A DNA stretch of 22,467 nt. It comes from an uncultured Collinsella sp. GTDB lineage: Bacteria > Actinomycetota > Coriobacteriia > Coriobacteriales > Coriobacteriaceae. Under the pieces are notes generated by a model that was not told the origin of the DNA, did no database searches, and saw only the letters and a program-made list of their open reading frames with translations. Below are positions 1-7,199 of the stretch, one piece after another. The DNA lies in the NCBI GenBank assembly GCA_900551015.1, contig URUI01000034.1, positions 1-22,467 of the forward strand, in the 5' to 3' direction. Numbering within the stretch: the stretch's first letter is position 1; each line of letters opens with the position of its first letter. The position numbers were made by a program, and so were the translations under genes.

Positions 1-619
1 CCAGCGAATCTTCCATGCCCCAGCCCATCAACACGCTCGACGCCCGCAAGCGCGAGCGCACGGGGTCGGCCGGCGCGCGGCCCGGCACATCAATCGCATC
101 CTGCACCGCCAACACCGTACGACCGCGGCGCAAAAACTGCGGGATAAGCCTCATGCACATCGAGATCATGAGCGCAATCACCGGTGCGGCATTGCCCAGC
201 AGCGCGAGCACCTTGTCGTATTCGAGCATCGACGCCGCCGCCTCAAACCACAGCACGCTCGCCACAAACAGCCCGCCCATGCACAGGCCGTATACCATGC
301 TCTCCAGATACACCGCGCGCATGCCAATACGGAACAGCTCCGTCGAGCCCGAGGCGCTAAACAGCGGATTGAGCACCGCGACGATCAAAATCACCGGCAG
401 CTGCCAGCGGAGCGCGCCCAGCGTGCGGGCAGCCCCACGCGTCGCAAATCCATACGCCAGCCCGCCCGCAAGTGACAGCGCAATCAGTACCGGCTGCATC
501 GAGAACATAGTGAGCCCCAGCGCCAGCACTATATAGAGTGCCGGCACAGCCGGATGCGACATCGAGAATGCCGCGACGGGCTCGCCGCCAAACTCCTCTC
601 GTATGTTGTCCACGGGCAC
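1..619 (-). CDS. ECF transporter transmembrane component T (EcfT/CbiQ-like), C-terminus outside window
   Basis: This is the membrane T subunit that couples a substrate-binding S protein to the two ATPases of a group II energy-coupling-factor vitamin or metal importer. Reading the minus strand gives about 206 residues with no stop before the window edge. The motif SMSHPAVPALYIVLALG, followed by TMFSMQPV, matches the conserved N-terminal HP...LY...TMFFMHPV pattern of the family; several hydrophobic segments follow, and then RLIPQFLRRGRTVLAVQDA, which resembles the coupling helix that contacts the ATPases. I chose GTG at 619 because AGGGGAC lies six bases upstream. An in-frame ATG at 757 would add 46 residues, but it has no ribosome-binding site and the added stretch is Arg/Cys-rich with odd codons. 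The gene is divergent from glmU. The substrate is unknown because no S subunit is in view. Confidence 0.75.
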   Translation of the reverse strand, partial: MPVDNIREEFGGEPVAAFSMSHPAVPALYIVLALGLTMFSMQPVLIALSLAGGLAYGFATRGAARTLGALRWQLPVILIVAVLNPLFSASGSTELFRIGMRAVYLESMVYGLCMGGLFVASVLWFEAAASMLEYDKVLALLGNAAPVIALMISMCMRLIPQFLRRGRTVLAVQDAIDVPGRAPADPVRSRLRASSVLMGWGMEDSL

Positions 620-812
620 CCCCGTCCCCTCGCTCAAACAACAGCTCCGCAGCACCGCCAACGCCGCACGTACGCAGTGCAAACGCCACGCCGGCGGCGC
701 AAGCCTCAACCGCCGCAAACCAATCGTTACGCGCTCGTCATATGCCTGCGGTATCATATTGCGCCGTGTATCGTTTCCAAGCACACGTCTCTATAACGTA
801 ACAGGAGATCAC

Positions 813-2225
813 ATGGACGCAACCGCAATTATCCTCGCTGCCGGCGAGGGCACCCGCATGAAGTCGAACCACTGCAAGGTTTCGCACAAGATCCTGGGCA
901 AGCCCATGGTCCAGTGGATCGTCGACGCTACCATCAAGGCCGGCTGCAGCCGCGTCGTGGTCGTCATCGGCAGCCACGCCAACGAGATGCGCGCCCTGAT
1001 CGACGGCGCCTACGCCAACAGCGCCACCAAGGTCGAGTGCGTCGAGCAGACCGAGCGCCTGGGCACCGGCCACGCCGTAAAGGTCGCGCTCGAGGTCTGC
1101 GGCATCACGCAAGGCCCCGTCGTCGTGCTCAACGGCGACCTGCCGCTCATCACCGCCGACACCGTCGCCAAGTTCGCGCAAACCGTCGCCACCGGCGAGC
1201 TCGCCTGCACCGTCATGACCATGACCCCGCCCGATCCTTTCGGCTACGGCCGCATCAAGCTGGGCGCCGATGGTCAGATCGAGCGCATCATCGAGCAGAA
1301 GGACTGCACGCCCGAGCAGGCCGCCACGCTGCTGGAGTGCAACGCCGGCTGCTACGCCTTTGACGGCGCGCAGCTCGCCGCCCACATTAACGAGATCGGC
1401 AACGACAACGCGCAGTCCGAGTACTATCTGCCCGACATGCTCGAGATCCTCAAGGGCCACGGCCAGGCTGTCTCCATCTTCCACTGCGACGACTACCGCG
1501 ACGGCCTGGGCGTCAACAGCCGCATCCAGCTCGCACAGCTCACCGCCATCGCGCGCGACCGCATCAACGAGCACTGGATGGCCGAGGGCGTCACCTTCAT
1601 CGACCCCACGCAGGCCTGGATCGGCCCCGACGCCGTCATCGGCCGCGACACCGTCGTGTGGCCGCAGACGCACCTGATCGGCCACGTCACCGTGGGCGAG
1701 GAGTGCCAGCTCGGCCCCAACAGCCGCCTCACCGACACCACCGTCGGCAGCGGCTGCGTCATCGACGAGACCATCGCCATCGAGGCCGTCATCGAGAACG
1801 GCGTCGACTGCGGCCCGCGCGCCTACCTGCGCCCGGGCACCCACATGCTCGACGGCTCCAAAGCCGGCACGCACGTGGAGATCAAGAAGTCCACGATCGG
1901 CGAGGGCTCCAAGGTGCCGCATCTGTCCTACATCGGCGACACCACCATGGGCTCCGGCGTCAACGTGGGCGCGGGCTCCATCACCTGCAACTACGACGGC
2001 GTGCACAAGCACAAGACCGTCATCGGCAAGGACGCCTTCATCGGCTCCGACACCATGATGGTCGCGCCCGCCCAGATCGGCGACGGCGCGCTCGTGGCCG
2101 CAGGCTCCGTCATCACCGAGCCGGTCCCGGCCGACGCACTTGGTCTGGGCCGCGCCCGTCAGGTAAATATTGAGGGCTGGGCCGCCGATTATCGCCGCCG
2201 TCTGCACGAGGACGACGAGGTATAA
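813..2225 (+). CDS. glmU: Bifunctional UDP-N-acetylglucosamine pyrophosphorylase / glucosamine-1-phosphate N-acetyltransferase
   Basis: GlmU acetylates glucosamine-1-phosphate with acetyl-CoA and then uridylates it with UTP, giving cytosolic UDP-GlcNAc for peptidoglycan. The 470-residue protein has the usual length and order. The N-terminal Rossmann-like pyrophosphorylase carries LAAGEGTRMKS (8-18), Lys26, GTGHAV (84-89) and NGDLPL (107-112, with the metal-binding Asp109). A C-terminal left-handed beta-helix of hexapeptide repeats starts near residue 265. The acetyltransferase site is complete: LRPGT (339-343), the PHLSYIGD His370 that corresponds to the E. coli catalytic base, and GAGSITCNYDG (386-396). 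I placed the start at ATG 813, after AGGAGATCAC; the frame stays open upstream to about 603, but that part is not protein-like. The gene is monocistronic with its own terminator; a weak -10-like TATCAT lies at 752-757. Confidence 0.97.
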   Translation: MDATAIILAAGEGTRMKSNHCKVSHKILGKPMVQWIVDATIKAGCSRVVVVIGSHANEMRALIDGAYANSATKVECVEQTERLGTGHAVKVALEVCGITQGPVVVLNGDLPLITADTVAKFAQTVATGELACTVMTMTPPDPFGYGRIKLGADGQIERIIEQKDCTPEQAATLLECNAGCYAFDGAQLAAHINEIGNDNAQSEYYLPDMLEILKGHGQAVSIFHCDDYRDGLGVNSRIQLAQLTAIARDRINEHWMAEGVTFIDPTQAWIGPDAVIGRDTVVWPQTHLIGHVTVGEECQLGPNSRLTDTTVGSGCVIDETIAIEAVIENGVDCGPRAYLRPGTHMLDGSKAGTHVEIKKSTIGEGSKVPHLSYIGDTTMGSGVNVGAGSITCNYDGVHKHKTVIGKDAFIGSDTMMVAPAQIGDGALVAAGSVITEPVPADALGLGRARQVNIEGWAADYRRRLHEDDEV

Positions 2226-2240
2226 CGTTTTACCAAGCAC

Positions 2241-2275
2241 AAAAGGAGCTGTTCCATGGGGACGGCTCCTTTTTT
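2241..2275 (+). terminator. Intrinsic terminator of glmU
   Basis: A near-perfect hairpin lies 15 bases after the glmU stop: AGGAGCTGTTCC pairs with GGGACGGCTCCT around an ATG loop, with one G-U pair, and a run of T follows. It separates glmU from prs. Confidence 0.9.
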
Positions 2276-2366
2276 CTATCGTGACCTGCGCGACCGGATG
2301 AGTGGTCGGTTCGTGTCCGTTGACGGTAAAGACGTTATCAAGACCCGATAAACCCCGCTGCACGGT

Positions 2367-2372
2367 TACAAT
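2367..2372 (+). promoter_or_regulatory. Possible -10 element for prs
   Basis: TACAAT lies 45 bases before the prs start in the gap after the glmU terminator. No good -35 is seen 17 bases upstream. A TTGACG at 2320-2325 is present but is not well spaced to any -10, so the promoter call is tentative. Confidence 0.35.
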
Positions 2373-2416
2373 GCAACAAGGCATCTATATGGCATTCGAT
2401 ATAAAGGAGAAGGGTA

Positions 2417-3403
2417 ATGCCGATTAATGATCCCGAGAAGTCGGAGAATATGCGCAAGTCCATCCGCGTGTATTCCGGTTCCTCCAACCGTCCCCTCGCT
2501 CAGAAGATCGCTGAGTACCTTGGGGTCGAGCTTTCGGGCCTTACGCTAAAGCAGTTCGCCAATGGTGAGATTTACGCCCGCTACGACGAGACCGTCCGCG
2601 GCGCCGACGTCTTCCTGATTCAGTCCGTGGCCGGCGGCAACGTCAACGACATGCTCATGGAGCTGCTCATCGCCACCGACGCTGCCAAGCGCGCATCCGC
2701 CCGCTCCATCACCGCCGTTATCACCCACTACGGCTATGCCCGCCAGGACCGCAAGGCCGGCCCGCGCGAGCCCATCACCGCCCGCCTCGTCGCCAACCTG
2801 CTCGAGCGTGCCGGCGTCAACCGCATCATCACCCTCGACCTGCATCAGGGCCAGATCCAGGGCTTCTTCGATATCCCGGTTAACCACCTGTCCGCACTGC
2901 CGCTATTTGGCCAGTACTACAACGACATGCACTTCGACACCGACAACCTGGTTGTCGTCTCCCCCGACGTGGGTCGCGCCAAGGCCGCCAAGAAGCTGTC
3001 CGACATGCTCGGCTGCGACCTGGCCATCGCCCACAAGGGCCGTCCGCGCCACAACGCCGCCGAGGTCATGGGCATCATCGGTGACATCAAGGGCAAGACC
3101 TGCATCATCAACGACGACATGATCGACACCGCTGGCACCCTGTGCGCCAACGTCAAGGAGCTCAAGGCTATGGGCGCCGGCGACATCTACGTCTGCGCCA
3201 CCCACGGCATCTTCTCCGGTTCGGCCATCGAGCGCCTGAACGATGCCCCCATCGTCGAGTGCGTCGTCACCGACGCCATCCCCGTCGAGGTCGGCGGCAA
3301 GATCAAGACTATCTCGGTCGCCGAGGAGTTCGCTCAGGCCATCTCCGCCGTTTACCACGAGGAGCCCGTCTCCACGCTCGTCGGCGGCGACTTCGCGCTG
3401 TAA
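2417..3403 (+). CDS. prs: Ribose-phosphate pyrophosphokinase (PRPP synthetase)
   Basis: Prs transfers pyrophosphate from ATP to ribose-5-phosphate to make PRPP for purine, pyrimidine, histidine and NAD synthesis in the cytosol. The 328-residue protein is a class I enzyme: an N-terminal phosphoribosyltransferase-like domain with FANGEIY (47-53), the flexible catalytic loop HYGYARQDRK (104-113), LDLHQGQIQGFFDIPV (140-155), and the C-terminal PRPP-binding loop INDDMIDTAGT (231-241). The start at 2417 follows GGAGAAGGG. Met12 is an alternative that would remove a short tail absent from many homologues. The gene has its own strong terminator. Its product is the substrate of PurF, whose gene is at the other end of this window. 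Confidence 0.97.
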   Translation: MPINDPEKSENMRKSIRVYSGSSNRPLAQKIAEYLGVELSGLTLKQFANGEIYARYDETVRGADVFLIQSVAGGNVNDMLMELLIATDAAKRASARSITAVITHYGYARQDRKAGPREPITARLVANLLERAGVNRIITLDLHQGQIQGFFDIPVNHLSALPLFGQYYNDMHFDTDNLVVVSPDVGRAKAAKKLSDMLGCDLAIAHKGRPRHNAAEVMGIIGDIKGKTCIINDDMIDTAGTLCANVKELKAMGAGDIYVCATHGIFSGSAIERLNDAPIVECVVTDAIPVEVGGKIKTISVAEEFAQAISAVYHEEPVSTLVGGDFAL

Positions 3404-3435
3404 TCCAACGCACATCGCATCATCTTTGATGTTTC

Positions 3436-3472
3436 AAAGGGGGTCGGAAGTTCGCTTCCGACCCCCTTTCTA
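3436..3472 (+). terminator. Intrinsic terminator of prs
   Basis: A perfect 15-bp stem (AAAGGGGGTCGGAAG, TTCG tetraloop, complementary arm) ends in CTTTCTATT, 32 bases after the prs stop. The stable UUCG loop and the GC-rich stem make this a very strong hairpin. Confidence 0.93.
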
Positions 3473-3490
3473 TTCCTCGCCAACCCGCCT

Positions 3491-3694
3491 TGGACAGTTA
3501 GTTCAAATTTGTATTTTTCTGAGCGCTCACACGGGTCACTTGATACGCCAAAAGCCCTCTTGTCGGCATAATATTGGCCAATCTCTCTTCTAGCGGACGT
3601 CTTCACTATGTCATTTGCTCCATTTTGCCCACTGAACCCTTCAGTAATGGCAAAATGCCCCGGTCGTTTTATACAAATCTGAACTAACTGTCCA
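3491..3694. repeat. 204-bp inverted-repeat-bounded element, copy 1
   Basis: The ends are 24-bp inverted repeats starting TGGACAGTTAGTTC with one mismatch between arms (3491-3514 and 3671-3694). The interior has no convincing gene. A second element with the same ends and the same total length lies at 5020-5223. No flanking target duplication is visible. The right end is followed by about 165 bp (3695-3858) in which I see nothing except the leader of the next gene. This looks like a miniature inverted-repeat mobile element, but no transposase is present nearby. Confidence 0.8.
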
Positions 3695-3858
3695 GCACCC
3701 ATCTCGGTCCATACCTTCAAGGCCAAACCAGCGCCCCGCGCTCCGTTTTTCAAGGCCCCTCGCACAATCGCGCTACCGTCCGCGGCACACGACGCTCCTT
3801 TGAGCGAAAAGAACGGCACAGCCATATCATTTCGCCAACGGCTGAGTACCTTATAGCT

Positions 3859-4986
3859 ATGACCGCCGTGATCTCACATTTCTCCGCCCTCCGCGCAATT
3901 CGCCGCGCTCGACGGGCGTACTCTGCGCTTCCCTGGAGCGCCATCAACGCCGAACAACAAGCACAAGCCCTTGCGGGCTGCGTTCCCAATAAAGACGCCA
4001 TAGACTTTGCGGCTCTTTCGATGCTTGATGCCTGGAACGAAGACGACTCCGAGCGCTTAGACCTCCTTGTTGCGGATGGTAACAACAGACGCCCCGACGA
4101 ACGCCTTCTCCAGCACTCCATCACCGCCCCGCTTCCCGCAGGGGCAATCATGCACATCGAAGCCGACATCTACGCAACGTCTCCCGCCATGACAGCCATG
4201 TTGTACTCTAGGAATGAGCCCGTAGCCAAGGTCCTGATGCTTCTCATGGAGCTACTCGGCTCTTACTCCCTCCCGCCCGAGGCAACCTATCCCATCGCCC
4301 ATGACGACACGTGGCCCAAGGCCGATAGCTTCAAAGTGCTGGACGATCTTGATTGCCAGGGCGACCAACCGGCAGCCGAAAAACAAAACGAAACCCGCTA
4401 CGAGCAGGCACACTACAAATGCGAGCCTGCTACAACCATAAAAGAGCTCGAGGCAGTCGCACAGTTTGCCAAAAGCAGCTCCTACGCCTCGTTTCGCACG
4501 GCCGTCAGGCTCGCCCGAGCCGGATCCGCATCCCCAGCGGAATCCTTAATGTTCGCCGTCCTAGGCGCACCCATGCGTTTTGGCGGATTCGGATGTTGCA
4601 GCCTGCCCATGGGAGGTCTGCTGCTCAACTATCGAATCGACTTCGACACCCTTGCAGCCAACATGTCCTCGGGCATCCCCTATGCCATCTGCGACTTATA
4701 TTGTCCGGCCGCAGGAGTCGACAACGAATACAACGGAATTGGACACGAGCTCCAGAACGCTCGCATCCACGACGGAAACCGCAACAACGGCCTTAAAGCC
4801 ATGGGCGTTCACGTTCTGGTTATCAATCGCGACCAAATGAAAGACCTTGTTGCACTCGAAGCCTTCGCCCAGACGATGCATCGACTTGCCGGTATTCGAT
4901 TCCGCTATCGCATCAAGGGCTATCGCAAGCGTCAAGCTGCATGGCTCAACGCTCTTCGGGCCGGAATCGGCCTCGCGCCGGTCTAG
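3859..4986 (+). CDS. AbiEi-like / Vsr-fold endonuclease-like orphan protein
   Basis: I recognise the family layout but not a proven function. Residues 1-140 resemble the N-terminal part of AbiEi-type antitoxin-like proteins: SHFSALRAIRRAR near the start, then DLLVAD...RR, H...APLPAGA, YATSPAM and MELLGSYSLP. Residues 225-340 resemble Vsr/DUF559 endonuclease-fold domains: SPAESLMFAVLGAPMRFGGFG, a Leu-Asn, then DLYCP (Asp279), NEYNG (Glu290, with Asn where Asp is usual), and HD..RNNGLKAMGVHVLVI (His304, Asp305). The linker at 160-190 is polar and probably disordered. The start at 3859 fits the family's SHFSAL beginning but has no clear ribosome-binding site. Codon and base use is more AT-rich and less biased than in neighbouring genes. 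It stands alone, 164 bp after one 204-bp element and 33 bp before the other, which suggests horizontal acquisition. Enzyme activity is unproven. Confidence 0.65.
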   Translation: MTAVISHFSALRAIRRARRAYSALPWSAINAEQQAQALAGCVPNKDAIDFAALSMLDAWNEDDSERLDLLVADGNNRRPDERLLQHSITAPLPAGAIMHIEADIYATSPAMTAMLYSRNEPVAKVLMLLMELLGSYSLPPEATYPIAHDDTWPKADSFKVLDDLDCQGDQPAAEKQNETRYEQAHYKCEPATTIKELEAVAQFAKSSSYASFRTAVRLARAGSASPAESLMFAVLGAPMRFGGFGCCSLPMGGLLLNYRIDFDTLAANMSSGIPYAICDLYCPAAGVDNEYNGIGHELQNARIHDGNRNNGLKAMGVHVLVINRDQMKDLVALEAFAQTMHRLAGIRFRYRIKGYRKRQAAWLNALRAGIGLAPV

Positions 4987-5019
4987 AAAGCGTATCTCGA
5001 CAACATCGCCGAGCAAGGC

Positions 5020-5223
5020 TGGACAGTTAGTTCAGATTTGTATAAACAGACGGCTTATTTCAAGGCGCTTTGCTGCCATCTCGGGGCCAATCACCTCATT
5101 TAAAGGCTCGAATGGCTTCGAAATAGCGCAAAACGTGCGCCCCAAAGCACCGAAACGGCTCCATGTCTCCGATTTTGGCAGCCGAGAGCCTCTTGCTTTA
5201 TACAAATCTGAACTAACTGTCCA
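5020..5223. repeat. 204-bp inverted-repeat-bounded element, copy 2
   Basis: Perfect 27-bp terminal inverted repeats (5020-5046 and 5197-5223) begin TGGACAGTTAGTTCAGATTT. The length equals copy 1 exactly. The interior differs at nearly all positions except short matches such as GGCCAATC. Conceptual minus-strand translations of both interiors share only a weak IG...A.KR pattern, so any coding origin is doubtful. Confidence 0.85.
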
Positions 5224-5248
5224 CCCCGGTTTCCTGCAACCGCTCAAA

Positions 5249-5295
5249 CGCCCTCAACTCACCTCAATCGCCCTCAACTCACCTCAATCGCCCTC
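5249..5295 (+). repeat. Tandem 20-bp direct repeat, 2.3 copies
   Basis: CGCCCTCAACTCACCTCAAT occurs at 5249-5268 and identically at 5269-5288, followed by a partial CGCCCTC. It lies 25 bases right of the second 204-bp element and about 60 bases before pth. Slippage is the simplest origin. Tandem regulator sites are possible but unsupported. Confidence 0.9.
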
Positions 5296-5357
5296 CATTT
5301 GACAGCGGCAACGGGGTCGCTCACCATAGCAGACGATAAATCGACGAAAGGAAGCAC

Positions 5358-5987
5358 ATGGCAGCTGCACAGCCGCTTAAGATTCGCATGGTTGCCGGAC
5401 TTGGCAACCCTGGCGAGGAATATGCCGAGACCCGCCACAACGCCGGCTTTAAGGCGATTGACGAGCTGGCCCGTCAGGCCGGCGTCACGTACTGGAAAAA
5501 CCAGGCCGGCGCCGAGGTCGCGCTCATCAACATCAACGATGCCGAGGAAGAGGGCGGCAAGCGCCAGATCGTGCTGGTCAAGCCGCAGTCGTATATGAAT
5601 ACCTCGGGTGGCCCCATCTCCAAGCTCTGCCGCGAGTACAAGATCAAGGCCGAGGAGCTGCTCGTGATTCACGACGAGCTCGACATTCCCGCCGGTGACG
5701 TGCGCGTCAAGGTGGGCGGAGGCCATGCCGGTCACAACGGTCTGCGCTCCATCATCGACAAGATGGGCAGCCGCGACTTTAGCCGTATCCGCACCGGCAT
5801 CGGCAACCCTCCCGGCAAGATGGCCGTGGCAGACTATGTGCTCAAACAGCTGCGCGCCCGCGAGGCCGATGACTTCCAGGACACCTGCGCCCGCGCCGCC
5901 GACGCCGCCGGCCTGGCCATCGTGCACGGCGTGATCTATGCCCGCGACCACGTCAACGGCGCCGCCTCCGCCAACGGCAAGCACTAA
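5358..5987 (+). CDS. pth: Peptidyl-tRNA hydrolase
   Basis: Pth cleaves the ester bond of peptidyl-tRNAs that drop off ribosomes, recycling tRNA in the cytosol. The 209-residue protein has all signature positions: GLGNPG (14-19, Asn17), TRHNAGF with catalytic His27, YMNTSG (79-84, Asn81), HDELD (105-109, Asp106) and GGGHAGHNGLRS (120-131, Asn127). A 15-residue Ala/Gly/Asn-rich tail follows the usual fold. The start follows AAGGAAGCAC. Its stop codon TAA is also the first three bases of a palindromic repeat (5985-6024). Family length is usually 185-200 residues. Confidence 0.97.
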   Translation: MAAAQPLKIRMVAGLGNPGEEYAETRHNAGFKAIDELARQAGVTYWKNQAGAEVALININDAEEEGGKRQIVLVKPQSYMNTSGGPISKLCREYKIKAEELLVIHDELDIPAGDVRVKVGGGHAGHNGLRSIIDKMGSRDFSRIRTGIGNPPGKMAVADYVLKQLRAREADDFQDTCARAADAAGLAIVHGVIYARDHVNGAASANGKH

Positions 5988-6024
5988 AACCTACCGTTTA
6001 GGGATGTTAATTTTGGCAGGTTTT
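5985..6024. repeat. TAAAACC palindromic repeat, copy 1 (inverted relative to copies 2 and 3)
   Basis: Ten-base arms AAAACCTACC and GGCAGGTTTT (one mismatch) bound a 19-bp centre containing TTTAGGGATGTTAA. The first TAA is the pth stop codon. Its reverse complement matches the copies at 6147-6185 and 18483-18525, including the TCCC and CCAAAAT blocks. Confidence 0.75.
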
Positions 6025-6091
6025 ATCTGCGGAAACGCCGCGGTGGCCGCATCGCAATAAACCCCGCGCTGCCATACACGCATAACACCCC

Positions 6092-6133
6092 AAAGGGGGC
6101 CGGCCTCATCACAACCCGAGGCCGGCCCCCTTT
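6092..6133 (+). terminator. Intrinsic terminator downstream of pth
   Basis: A perfect 16-bp stem, AAAGGGGGCCGGCCTC with its complement around a 10-base loop, lies 105 bases after pth. It ends CCCTTTGCCGTTTT, so the T-run is short but the stem is very strong. It is nested between two inverted copies of the TAAAACC repeat. Confidence 0.75.
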
Positions 6134-6146
6134 GCCGTTTTGCCTG

Positions 6147-6185
6147 ATAAAACCGACCAAAATAAACCTATCCCTATTTGGTAGG
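6147..6185. repeat. TAAAACC palindromic repeat, copy 2
   Basis: AAAACCGACC, a centre with AAATAAACCTATCCCTATT, then GGTAGG. It matches the copy at 18483-18525 in the same orientation and is inverted relative to 5985-6024. The right arm lacks the terminal TTTT. Confidence 0.7.
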
Positions 6186-6248
6186 ACGAAGTGGATAAGC
6201 CCTTTTCCCAACCGCCGAAGACACACGTAAACAGCATGTCCATGAGGG

Positions 6249-6254
6249 TATAAT
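6249..6254 (+). promoter_or_regulatory. Probable -10 element of the nfnA-nfnB promoter
   Basis: A consensus TATAAT stands 105 bases before the nfnA start, in an otherwise gene-free gap. The -35 at 17-bp spacing (6226-6231) is poor. It implies an untranslated leader of about 100 bases, in which I see no recognisable riboswitch. Confidence 0.55.
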
Positions 6255-6359
6255 TTGTACCGTATGTCTGCACAACGCCTGTGCGCGTACGGTTTTATTC
6301 GGGCTGCCGTCCATTTCCGTGGAGGCACGGTTCGGCCGCCCTAACAAGAGAGGGGTTCT

Positions 6360-7199
6360 ATGTATAAGATCCTGGAGAAGACGCAGTTCTCGGAGAAGGT
6401 GTTCAAGTTCCGCATCGAGGCGCCCGCAATCGCCAAGCATGCGCACGCTGGACAGTTCCTCATGGTTCGCGCCAACGAGACGGGCGAGCGCGTCCCGTTT
6501 ACCCTAGCTGGCTGGAACGGTGACGAGGGCTGGGTCGAGTTCATCTTCATGGTGATCGGCAAGACCACCGAGATGCTGTCCACCTACGAGGCCGGCGAGT
6601 CGCTGCGCGACGTCGTGGGCCCGCTGGGCGTTCCCACCGAGATGGCCGAGGGCCCCTGCGCCGTCATTGGCGGCGGCGTCGGCCTGGCAATTGCCTTCCC
6701 GGTCGCCAAGCACCTGGTCGAGACCGGCCACGAGGTACACGCCATCATGGGCGCCCGCACCAAGGACCTCCTGCTCATGGAGGACCAGTTCCGCGAGCTC
6801 CTCGACGAGGACCACATCCACATCACCACTGACGATGGCTCCTACGGCGAGCAGGGCGTTGTCACCGCTCCGCTGGAGCGCCTGCTGCAGGACAAGGCCG
6901 TGAGCCAGGTCTTCTGCGTCGGCCCCGTTCCGATGATGAAGTTCTCGACCCTCACCGCCCAGAAGTACGACACCCCCATCACCGCGTCGCTCAACCCCAT
7001 CATGGTTGACGGCACCGGTATGTGCGGCTGCTGCCGCGTCGAGGTGGGCGGCGTGACCAAGTTCGCTTGCGTCGACGGCCCCGACTTCGATGCCACCCTA
7101 GTCGACTGGGATGACCTTCGTGCCCGCCAGGCCGCTTATCGTTCCGAAGAGGGCGCGTCCCTCAAGGCCTATGAGGAAAAGAGCTGCGCATGCCACTAG
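6360..7199 (+). CDS. nfnA: NfnA-like FAD/NAD-binding, [2Fe-2S] reductase subunit
   Basis: This is the small subunit of NADH-dependent ferredoxin:NADP+ oxidoreductase, often annotated as sulfide/dihydroorotate dehydrogenase-like FAD/NAD-binding protein. The 279 residues form a ferredoxin-reductase fold. An FAD-binding barrel holds the RVPFTLA segment (44-50), and a nucleotide-binding domain starts at VIGGGVGLA (102-110). The C-terminal iron-sulfur site DGTGMCGCCRV...FACVDGP gives Cys222, Cys225 and Cys237 plus Asp218; known NfnA proteins use three Cys and one Asp. Cys224 is an extra cysteine where Ala is common. AGAGAGGGG lies six bases before the start. The gene overlaps nfnB by 10 bases, so the two products are very likely translationally coupled and form one complex. 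Electron bifurcation is inferred from the family. Confidence 0.88.
   Translation: MYKILEKTQFSEKVFKFRIEAPAIAKHAHAGQFLMVRANETGERVPFTLAGWNGDEGWVEFIFMVIGKTTEMLSTYEAGESLRDVVGPLGVPTEMAEGPCAVIGGGVGLAIAFPVAKHLVETGHEVHAIMGARTKDLLLMEDQFRELLDEDHIHITTDDGSYGEQGVVTAPLERLLQDKAVSQVFCVGPVPMMKFSTLTAQKYDTPITASLNPIMVDGTGMCGCCRVEVGGVTKFACVDGPDFDATLVDWDDLRARQAAYRSEEGASLKAYEEKSCACH

Noticed and set aside
738..2384. Long minus-strand reading frame opposite glmU
   Set aside because: It is a composition-driven shadow: Asp/Gly/Val/Ala-rich, no family features, and fully antisense to a clear GlmU.
3484..3700. Target-site duplication around the first 204-bp element
   Set aside because: The flanking bases on the two sides do not match over any useful length; the same holds for the second element.
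3352..3825. Minus-strand frame across the first 204-bp element
   Set aside because: It runs through the prs terminator and both repeat ends and has no counterpart of the same shape in the second element.
5032..5247. Small minus-strand protein inside the second 204-bp element
   Set aside because: Only a weak IG...A.KR similarity to the first element in translation; the frame uses the repeat ends as codons and has no ribosome-binding site.
6255..6359. Riboswitch in the long nfnA leader
   Set aside because: No recognisable aptamer core or terminator alternative could be read by eye.
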